Shown: positions 43,894 through 50,680 of the stretch, piece after piece
Numbering within the stretch: position 1 is the stretch's first letter
Layout: every line of letters begins with the position of its first letter
NCBI GenBank assembly: GCA_021823625.1
Contig: JAKANS010000012.1
Span: 1-50,680, forward strand
Reading direction: 5' to 3'
Length of the DNA stretch: 50,680 nt
Origin: a bacterium
GTDB taxonomy: Bacteria; Verrucomicrobiota; Verrucomicrobiia; Limisphaerales; J093
The notes under the pieces: generated by a model
Told to the model about the DNA's origin: nothing
Database searches by the model: none
Seen by the model: only the letters and a program-made list of their open reading frames with translations
Translations under genes and position numbers: made by a program

Positions 43894-46800
43894 TTATCGA
43901 TTCATGAGCCGCTTCGCCTCGTCCGAGTTGCGAGCGAGGCTGACGGGGATGTTGCGAATCTCCATGCGTTTGCCGAGCCGGTGTTCTTCTTTGGACACCA
44001 CCACCAGCCAGTCGCAATGCTCGAAGGCGTAAGGGATGTTGCCCGTGCTCATCGAGAAGACGCCTTGCAGGTCGAATGCTTTGAGCGCGGCAATGCAGTC
44101 CTTGATGCGCTCGCCGCTGAGTTTTGAGAACGCCTCGTCAATCGGCACCAAGCCGAGCGATGGCTCTTGATGGCGACGCGAGCCGTAACGGCGGTAGGCG
44201 CGCAGGTAACTCGCCAGAATCGCGATGAAATAGGGCGACTGGTTTTCCCCGCCGCTGAACTTGCCGGAGTGGCGGTCCACACTGGTCTTGCGTCCGTCCT
44301 CCTCGACGACTTCCATGTCGTATTCGTAGTAGTGTCGATAGTCGAGCAAGCGCGTGGCCTCGGCGCTGTCCGGTTGCTCCGTCAGCGTTTTGAGGAAGTG
44401 CTGGATGGCGTCGCGAAAGCGCGGCTCGGCAGACGCGAAGAACAGCTCATCAGCTCGCGCCAGAGCACTCGCCTCGACCAGCTCGTGGTAGAGCTTGAAG
44501 TCGGGGTTTTGCCAATACCGAAGCTGGTAGCGATGGTTTCCGATGGGACGTTGCTTGAGGGAGTTGTTCAGCAGGAAGATGAGGTCGCGCACCTCGTGCA
44601 AGGCGCTTTGCAGCTTCTCGAGGACCTGCGTTCGGAACAGGCTCTCCCAATTCTTGCGCTCGCGCTCGGCCTTTGCGCGGTAGTCGGGGATGTCGCTCTG
44701 TTCCAGTTTGGCGAATTGCTTGTCATGGGCGTCGTTGGATTCCGACTCGACAGACAAGTCGCCGAATTTGGAGTGAACGACAGCAAGCTCACGGCGTAAC
44801 CCCTTCAACTGCTCCCATGTACCACTGGCTTGTTCACTGCACTCATGAAACCGGCGTTGGAACTCGTCGGCAGCAATGTCCTTCACAGGAAAGCAAGCGA
44901 GTATGTCTGAACGCAGTTCTTCCAGCCGCTTCAGCGACGGGGAAACATCGGTTTCATTTCGAACCAATTCGAACTTCTGCGCGCGATCCTGCGCTTGGGT
45001 GCGAACCGCGTTGACCTGGGTCTCAGTGCGTCGCAACTCGACCCGCTTCTCGCTACGATCGAGGTTGCGGCGTTCTTCTTCCGATTGTTTCAGGGTCTCT
45101 TCGAGCTCCGTCTGTCGTTTCGCGAGCTCGTCGAACTTCGCCCGGTCAATGCTGTTAAGCTTGGCGATGTTCTCTTTGAGTTCCGCCTGGAGGTTCGGCA
45201 GCGCGCGCGCGCGGGCAAGATCCTCGTAGAGGCTGGCCGGCAATTCGAAATGCTCACGCCAGCCATCGCCAATGGACTTCACCGCGCGCTCGACCGGCGA
45301 CAGCCGGCGTTCCTCGGTTTCCAAATCGTCCCGCTGCTTTTCCTTCCAGGCGAGTTGTTGCTCCAGACCGCGTTTGCCGACGAACGGATTGCCGTCGTAG
45401 AAACGTGGGCGCTCAACGAACGCTCCACGCGTCATGAATCCATCGGGCAGGATCGCGAAGTCGTGTTCGCGGAGCTGCTCTCGGCGCTCCACGCACATCA
45501 GATCGCCAAATAAATGGCTGACGATGGCTTGGGCGACCGGATGATTTGCGCTCAATTTCTCGGCCAAAGAACCTGGGCTGACGGGCTTCTTCAGTCTCAG
45601 CGCCTTGACGGGATTGATGAGGGACTCGCGCCCTGCTTCATGGCCCAAATCCGCCGACTTCAGTCCGTGGTAAATCCTCTCTGCCTGCTCGTAATGCTCC
45701 GGCGCAACCACGACGGCGAACTTGCGGGCGAAAGCGACTTCGATTGCAGGACGCCAGCGCTCGTCGGTGACTTCGCAAAGCTTGCAGAGCGGCACGGCTG
45801 GAAGTTCCGATCCGTGCCGCGGCAGCCCATCGTTCAATTCATCCAACAGGCGCGTCGGGAACGGGAGCTTGCCAACTTTGAGTGCGGCGATTTCGTCACG
45901 CAGTTGACCGAGCTGTCGGCGGATGTCTGCCAGCCGGTTGTGAGTCGGCGCGGCGGCACGGCTGACTTCCACCGCAGCGCGTTGGGCGGCTTCACCAAGG
46001 GCGCGCAAAGTGTCGCCTGCCCTCGCCACGCCGCCCGTTTCAACTGCGTGGATGGAGCGCTCGACGGCGGGGACCGACACACCATCAACCTCGATTGGCA
46101 GCGAGCGCAGATCGTTGAGCCAGGCGCGGGCGTTGCGGACGCGCGCGGCGAGCGCTTCGTCGAGGGTTTTGCCAATGCCGCTGAGTTGCCCAATCTGGTG
46201 GGCGAGCTTCTCGTTTCGAGACCTAAGCTCGCTGTAGAGGCGGCCGTCCGGCGTCTCGTTGATAGCGGCTTTGAGGCCGTCAATTTGCCGTTGAAGTTCG
46301 GGAATGCTTTCTTGAAGCTCCTTGAGCCGCTGGTCCTCTCCCGCGCACTGCGCTTTCAACGCAGCGTATTTCGTCTCCTCCGCTTCGAGCTGTTCGACAG
46401 CGTGCTCATGACGCAACTGCGCTTCCAAGTGGCGGGTGAGGGCGCGGTCGCGGCGCAGCTCGACCAAGCGGGTGAAGACAGCGCGAATGGCTTGAAGCCG
46501 CTCCAGTTGATCGTTGAGTTCTGTGAGGTCGCGTTCGTAGCCGAGGAAGGTGCGATAACTGGCCGTCACATCCGCCACGTCGAGCTTGTCGGCGGGCAGG
46601 ATGAACTGGCGGCAAAACTCGTTGAAGCTGCGCAGGAAGCTGAACGACATGGCCGTGGGCAACAGCGAACGCAGAACGGCGCGCTCGAAATTCAAATGCA
46701 CCGGTTGCGCCATGTCACGCAAGTAGGCTTCGACGCCCTCGGTATAAAATCGTCCGCCCCGCGCTTCAGTTACGGCCTTAAAGGCGGCGTAATCCAACGG

Positions 46801-47247
46801 TCGTTTTTCCGCGTCGAGAAAATCACTGCGTTCGAGCGCGACCGGCACGAAGAACGGCGTGACCTTCCCATGCGTTTCGGCCGCGCTGGTAAACTCGACA
46901 CGAAAACCCCACGTCTCGACCTTCCGGTCGTTCGGCCAGACGAATTCCAAAGCTACATAGCTGATGGCGCTCTGCCGGGTGTATTGCGTGGCCCCGTTCT
47001 CCTCTTCCTTCGTGTCGCACAAGCAGTAGCCCTTCAGCGTGCGGTCGGAACGATCGCCGGTGGCGGACTGGTTAAAGCGGATGAGCCGCTGGTCGCCCAC
47101 GAGCACGAACTGAACAAGATCCATCAAGATGGACTTGCCGGAGCCAGTCACGCCAGCGAGAAGGACGTTGCCCGCGACGAGGATGGTATCCTTGTAACCA
47201 TACCAGTTGAGTGCGTGAATGCGGCTGAGTCGGATCGTGCGGATCAT
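43894..47247 (-). CDS. jetC: Wadjet SMC-like ATPase JetC
   Basis: 1,117 residues from ATG 47247 (ATGA overlap with the jetB stop). Walker A GVTGSGKS at residues 32-39 follows IRLSRIHALNWYGYKDTILV. Long coiled coils lie at about 260-480 and 620-880, with a hinge between. The ABC signature SGGENQSPYF near residue 1,000 and Walker B VPIDEAFSKL near 1,035 close the head. This is the MukB/SbcC-like SMC of the Wadjet system: it dimerises, extrudes DNA loops with ATP, and senses circular plasmids. All catalytic motifs are intact. Confidence 0.9.
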   Translation of the reverse strand: MIRTIRLSRIHALNWYGYKDTILVAGNVLLAGVTGSGKSILMDLVQFVLVGDQRLIRFNQSATGDRSDRTLKGYCLCDTKEEENGATQYTRQSAISYVALEFVWPNDRKVETWGFRVEFTSAAETHGKVTPFFVPVALERSDFLDAEKRPLDYAAFKAVTEARGGRFYTEGVEAYLRDMAQPVHLNFERAVLRSLLPTAMSFSFLRSFNEFCRQFILPADKLDVADVTASYRTFLGYERDLTELNDQLERLQAIRAVFTRLVELRRDRALTRHLEAQLRHEHAVEQLEAEETKYAALKAQCAGEDQRLKELQESIPELQRQIDGLKAAINETPDGRLYSELRSRNEKLAHQIGQLSGIGKTLDEALAARVRNARAWLNDLRSLPIEVDGVSVPAVERSIHAVETGGVARAGDTLRALGEAAQRAAVEVSRAAAPTHNRLADIRRQLGQLRDEIAALKVGKLPFPTRLLDELNDGLPRHGSELPAVPLCKLCEVTDERWRPAIEVAFARKFAVVVAPEHYEQAERIYHGLKSADLGHEAGRESLINPVKALRLKKPVSPGSLAEKLSANHPVAQAIVSHLFGDLMCVERREQLREHDFAILPDGFMTRGAFVERPRFYDGNPFVGKRGLEQQLAWKEKQRDDLETEERRLSPVERAVKSIGDGWREHFELPASLYEDLARARALPNLQAELKENIAKLNSIDRAKFDELAKRQTELEETLKQSEEERRNLDRSEKRVELRRTETQVNAVRTQAQDRAQKFELVRNETDVSPSLKRLEELRSDILACFPVKDIAADEFQRRFHECSEQASGTWEQLKGLRRELAVVHSKFGDLSVESESNDAHDKQFAKLEQSDIPDYRAKAERERKNWESLFRTQVLEKLQSALHEVRDLIFLLNNSLKQRPIGNHRYQLRYWQNPDFKLYHELVEASALARADELFFASAEPRFRDAIQHFLKTLTEQPDSAEATRLLDYRHYYEYDMEVVEEDGRKTSVDRHSGKFSGGENQSPYFIAILASYLRAYRRYGSRRHQEPSLGLVPIDEAFSKLSGERIKDCIAALKAFDLQGVFSMSTGNIPYAFEHCDWLVVVSKEEHRLGKRMEIRNIPVSLARNSDEAKRLMNR

Positions 47248-47918
47248 TCTTCTTGTTCCCCGTCGTCGGTTGCGTCCGGCTCGGTCACCTCGCCCGCAGG
47301 GGTTTCTTTCACTGAGGCCAGGTAGCGTTCGGCATTCTTGTTCCAATCGGCGATGTTTTGGAACGGGACCACCCGTTTGAGGGTCGGCAGGACCTCGATC
47401 AGCGACCGCTCCGGCGCCACATCGGGAGTGAAGCGCACCAGATTCTTGCGCTGCGCCAACGAGAGAATCTCGCGAAGCCGCGTCGGGCTGAGCAGATGTT
47501 TGCGCAACGGTTCGAATTTGGCCGTGAGCGCGTCGTTGAGTTGTTGCGCGGTGAGGCGGACGGGTGGCGTTTCTCCGCGGTCCCGCACGGCGGTGTCAAA
47601 CTCATACCAGAGGGTCAACAAAACCAAAGTCGCATCGAGGCGCAGTCGCAACAGGAACGCAGCACTCTCCGGCACGGCCTGGACGGTGCGGTCTTGATGA
47701 TCCCAGTGCAGCTTGAGATCGAGCAATGCCGCGAGATCGTCCACCCACTCTCGGTTCTGATGGCACCAGTGGTAAAGATCGGTCTGCGCAGGCTCAAGCC
47801 CGAGGATCGAACCGTGAGCAAGTAACCGGCGGATTGCTTCGCCGAGGCGCTCGCGGTCATTCGCCGAGAGCAGCGATAACAGGCTGGACGAAGGTGAACT
47901 TCCGACGCCTACACTCAT
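47244..47918 (-). CDS. jetB: Wadjet kleisin-associated subunit JetB (DUF4194)
   Basis: 224 residues. LYHWCHQNREWVDDLAALLD, KLHWDHQDRTVQAVPES and LTLWYEFDTAV are typical of DUF4194, a MukE-like winged-helix protein. The C-terminal tail is acidic (EPDATDDGEQEE). ATGA overlaps with jetA upstream and jetC downstream show tight coupling for stoichiometric assembly. Confidence 0.82.
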   Translation of the reverse strand: MSVGVGSSPSSSLLSLLSANDRERLGEAIRRLLAHGSILGLEPAQTDLYHWCHQNREWVDDLAALLDLKLHWDHQDRTVQAVPESAAFLLRLRLDATLVLLTLWYEFDTAVRDRGETPPVRLTAQQLNDALTAKFEPLRKHLLSPTRLREILSLAQRKNLVRFTPDVAPERSLIEVLPTLKRVVPFQNIADWNKNAERYLASVKETPAGEVTEPDATDDGEQEE

Positions 47919-49354
47919 TTCTTGATCAAGGTGAAACGTTCAACGCGATAGCCCAGTTTGTCGTCAAATTCGCTGGCGCCTGCCTCGGTTTCCCGGCGCG
48001 GGACCTCGATGCGGAACTTGGCGTCGGACGACCGCGCGTGGAGCAGACAGGCGATCAGGCTCGCGATGTCTTCGTCGTTATGCACATGACTCTGAAGAAT
48101 GGACGTGGATTCGACCCGTGTCCCGCGCGCGCCAGGCAGCGCGGCGACGAAGTGATTCGCTCGGCTCACGGTAAGAGAGTCGCGCAGTGTGCTTTCCAAC
48201 TGGGCCAGCGTGCGGTCTTGCTGGCGTGGGTCCGAGTCAACGAGCGGCTCGATTTCTCCAGCGGCCGGCCTCAGTCGGGGCGTGTAAAGTGATTCGAGGC
48301 CGCCGGCAATCCGCAGGTCATGCAAGAGGAGCGCCGGAAACTCGATGCCCAGACTGTCCAGTTCTCCCAGGCGCCAGCCAGCGAAATGGCGGTTGAGGAT
48401 CTCGAAAAACTCCTGCACGTGGGCACGGTGCTCGCTGGTGGTTTCCTGAAGATAGCGGAAACGGGCCTGCGAGCGGCGGGCGAATTCCGCCGTGCGCCGG
48501 TCAATCGTGTCGGCCAAGGGCTCAACCTGGTCGAGCAGTTCGGCGAGGTCGTTCAGGCGCACGCGCACTCGGGCCATCGCGGCTTCGGCGGACAGAGCCG
48601 GATCGCGGCGCATCACCTCTGTCTGCATTTTGGTGAGCAGATCGGCGTCGGCCTCGATTTCCTCCATCGCGTGTCGTGCCTCCGCCAGCTTTGACGGCAA
48701 CCGGGCATGCACGAGTTGAGCGTAACAGTTGCGACCAATCCGTTCTGCAAACTGGTCGAACAGCAGTGCCAGATTCTCTTTGAGTGTCGTAGTAGCGAGC
48801 TGCTGTTTGGTGTGTCGCTCAATGGATTTCTGCATGCCGCGCAACTCAGCCACGCCCGACTGGAGACTTGCGAGGCAGCTTTCGACCTGCGGCCACGGCT
48901 GTTCCGCAAGCGCGTTGCGGCTGGCCAGCGTGACGCAGACGTTCACAAGCTTGTCGGAAAAGACCGCCGCCTCTGGGAAGGCGATCTTGCGCAGCGCCTG
49001 GAGCAAGAGGACGCCGTTCGAATCAAAGAAGATTAGCCGCTGCCAGTCGGAGCGTTCCGGCTCTTCGATCCAGCCGGCTTGTTTCAACGTGTCCAGGACC
49101 ACGCGGGCCTTGTCGCGCACGGTGATAGCCTGGGCGAGGGGATCGCTCTCTTCGGCGCTCAGGTCGGCGTGTTGCTCGACCACCTGCTCGACCAGCGCAA
49201 GGGCCTCATCCCGACCAAGCCCGTTGTTCCTCTGAGCCGCCTCGCGTTCCAGGGCATCGAGCGAATCCACGTATAGTCGAGCCAATGGCCCGGTCAGCGC
49301 CCGGAAGAAATCAGGGCGAACCTCGCGAAACAATTGGGCCGCAAGTCCCGACAT
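47915..49354 (-). CDS. jetA: Wadjet kleisin-type subunit JetA
   Basis: 479 residues from ATG 49354; the TTG at 49387 would add 11. MSGLAAQLFREVRPDFFRAL starts the N-terminal winged helix, followed by helical and coiled-coil regions (EALALVEQVVEQHADLSAEE, ARVRVRLNDLAELLDQVEPL) and a beta-rich C-terminus ending YRVERFTLIKK. It fits the MukF-like JetA role, bridging the JetC heads. First gene of the operon; its stop overlaps the jetB start (47915-47918). The subtype (I, II or III) is uncertain; it does not look like the classic DUF3375 JetA of type I. Confidence 0.75.
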   Translation of the reverse strand: MSGLAAQLFREVRPDFFRALTGPLARLYVDSLDALEREAAQRNNGLGRDEALALVEQVVEQHADLSAEESDPLAQAITVRDKARVVLDTLKQAGWIEEPERSDWQRLIFFDSNGVLLLQALRKIAFPEAAVFSDKLVNVCVTLASRNALAEQPWPQVESCLASLQSGVAELRGMQKSIERHTKQQLATTTLKENLALLFDQFAERIGRNCYAQLVHARLPSKLAEARHAMEEIEADADLLTKMQTEVMRRDPALSAEAAMARVRVRLNDLAELLDQVEPLADTIDRRTAEFARRSQARFRYLQETTSEHRAHVQEFFEILNRHFAGWRLGELDSLGIEFPALLLHDLRIAGGLESLYTPRLRPAAGEIEPLVDSDPRQQDRTLAQLESTLRDSLTVSRANHFVAALPGARGTRVESTSILQSHVHNDEDIASLIACLLHARSSDAKFRIEVPRRETEAGASEFDDKLGYRVERFTLIKK

Positions 49355-49537
49355 TTGACCGCGATTGTAATGGAGCCGGGACGACAAAGGCAGTGCAATC
49401 TTCCAGGGTTCCAGGGCTCGAGGGCAACGGTCAAACGAACGAGGCGCGGGAAACGCTTGGAGCAGATGCGTGGTGCAATGACGCGTGGCGCAATCACACG
49501 CGGCAACGTTTGAAACAGGAAGCCGGTTGAAGCGGAG

Positions 49538-50577
49538 TCAGCGATGGCCCTGTTGCCGCCCGGAATGGATGGGAGTCACGGCGTGCTGCTCGAACGCGCA
49601 CGGCTGACCTCGTGTGGGTTGGACGGCTTCCTTGGCGGTTTGCTTTACCGCCGTCGTCTCTGTCGTTTCGCCAGAGGAAGTCGCTTCGGCTTGGCTGGGA
49701 GCCTGGTTCTTCGTCAGGTCAAGCTTCTCCTCGATTTCGCCCTGCCGGCGGACCAATTCCTGGTAACGGTCCTCCTGCTCGAAGTGCGCACCAATTTTGC
49801 CTTCGAGTTCTTTCGCGCGCTTGTGGCAATCCGCTATGTCTGTTTCCAGCTTGGCGGCGCGTTCCTCGAATCCTCGGACGGTTGTTTCGAGCGAGCGAAT
49901 TGTGCCGTGTGCAGTGTCGGTGACGCGCGCGCTGTAGCTGTTCCCGCCGCGCACGATAATTTCGACGCTGTTGTTGAAGCTCGGGCGTAGGAACAAGTCG
50001 AATCCAGCAAAGCGCCCGAAGCGCGAACGTCATCACCGAATTGGTCTTTCAGCTTCTCCGCACGACGAAGAATTAGCTCACCAGCGACGCCACGATTGTC
50101 GAGAAGTTATCCGTCGATTTCGATCCGGAAGCTATCGCCGGACGTTTCCTGGCACGCCCCGATGTCATGGCGAAGGTTCACGAGTCGTTTTGTGAAAGCC
50201 TCGGCATCCTCGCGAGACCGGCGGAGATTAGTGCGGATTCGGTATTGCTCCTCGGCATGGGCGGACCGGAGGCGGTTAAGCCTCATGAATTCGGCGTCCA
50301 CCTGCGCTTTCTCAATGACCAGCGGATTGCCGGAGGCGATGGCTTTGACCTCGGCATACGTCAGCGCGGCGGAGTCGAGATCCTCCAGTCGGCGGATTGT
50401 CATGTCGCCGCTTATCACCTGGGCGATGAACTTCGCTTTCGTCTCCAGCGTCTGCCACATGTAGGCGTCGAACGAGCCTTCGGTCACGTAGCGGAAAACC
50501 GAAACGACCGCGTTCTTATTTCCCTGCCGCAAAATCCTACCTTCGCGCTGCTCCACGTCGGCCGGCCGCCACGGAGC
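49538..50577 (-). pseudogene. C-terminal part of an N12-class DNA methylase/helicase, decayed
   Basis: Minus-strand pieces match the end of large plasmid/phage methylase-helicase proteins (COG4646 type). Piece 1 (50577-50107): APWRPADVEQREGRILRQGN, then VSVFRYVTEGSFDAYMWQTL, LETKAKFIAQVISGDMTIRR and ALTYAEVKAIASGNPLVIEK; it hits a stop after FRIEIDG. The reading then continues in a different frame (GELILRRAEKLK) and shifts again to RFAGFDLFLRPSF, joining piece 2 (about 50010-49538) with coiled-coil RVTDTAHGTIRSLETTVRGF and EERAAKLETDIADC. Two frame changes in about 110 bases. The 5' part is cut by the insertion at 50578. Confidence 0.75.
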
Positions 50578-50586
50578 TAGCGCATT

Positions 50587-50680
50587 TCAACAAAAGCTAT
50601 AGCCGCAAGGGGCGAACCAATTGAGGGCATCCTGAGGGGTGACCCGGGCCAGGGCCTGGCCCATGGCGGCGATCGGCTCC
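50587..50680 (-). CDS. IS630-type transposase, C-terminal end (runs off the window)
   Basis: Minus-strand residues EPIAAMGQALARVTPQDALN, WFAPCGYSFC and a stop: the usual tail of IS630-type DDE transposases. The element's edge appears at CTAG (50577-50580), the kind of TA-centred target used by IS630 elements, where the methylase/helicase frame is broken. Confidence 0.65.
   Translation of the reverse strand, partial: EPIAAMGQALARVTPQDALNWFAPCGYSFC

Noticed and set aside
49440..49510. Imperfect tandem repeat (GTGGTGCAATGACGC / GTGGCGCAATCACAC) upstream of jetA
   Set aside because: Two partial copies only, with no further units; noted as possible regulatory sequence but too weak to annotate.

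Overview
The window is GC-rich bacterial chromosome that most resembles a member of the Verrucomicrobiota (Pedosphaera/Limisphaerales-like). This is inferred from gene content, not from a marker gene. The indicators are large secreted proteins built from Ig-like, LamG-like, discoidin-like and FG-GAP/ASPIC modules, a DUF1573 protein, a secreted FecR-domain protein, remnants of an ECF sigma factor / Ser-Thr kinase pair, and a Gfo/Idh/MocA oxidoreductase. Almost all genes use ATG starts, and several adjacent pairs overlap as ATGA.

Layout. 1-4,100: two tRNA-Val genes (CAC and TAC) flank a secreted beta-helix protein, followed by a Gfo/Idh/MocA oxidoreductase and the broken end of a large secreted protein. 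4,178-9,275: a rifampicin-phosphotransferase/PEP-synthase-like enzyme, then a decayed patch where an ISKra4-like element with visible 21-bp terminal inverted repeats sits between the 3' ends of a sugar kinase and an O-antigen ligase. 9,328-24,716: an octaheme cytochrome fused to HEAT and TPR repeats, an aldehyde dehydrogenase, an Ig-like surface protein, a DUF1573 protein, a giant FG-GAP/ASPIC protein, and a secreted protein with three tandem 164-residue modules. 24,881-28,067: a truncated transposase, a small signal peptidase I with a secreted partner, and a kinase/sigma deletion scar. 28,100-35,744: lipoamide dehydrogenase, an elaborate intergenic palindrome, threonine aldolase and a 1,644-residue repeat protein.

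35,933-42,002 is conserved housekeeping DNA: a FecR-domain protein with its own promoter and terminator, then coaD, yceD, rpmF, plsX, fabH, a PilZ-like protein, a PilT-type ATPase and tRNA-Ile2(CAT). The yceD-rpmF-plsX-fabH set links ribosome assembly, acyl-phosphate formation and initiation of fatty acid synthesis.

42,003-50,680 is an accessory island abutting the 3' end of tRNA-Ile. It holds a frameshifted excisionase-like gene, a complete four-gene Wadjet (jetABCD) plasmid-defence operon on the minus strand, a decayed N12-class methylase/helicase gene and the start of an IS630-type insertion at the window edge. Wadjet is a known SMC-type system that recognises and cleaves circular plasmid DNA; it is the clearest complete specialised system here. 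I see no CRISPR array, rRNA or complete prophage.
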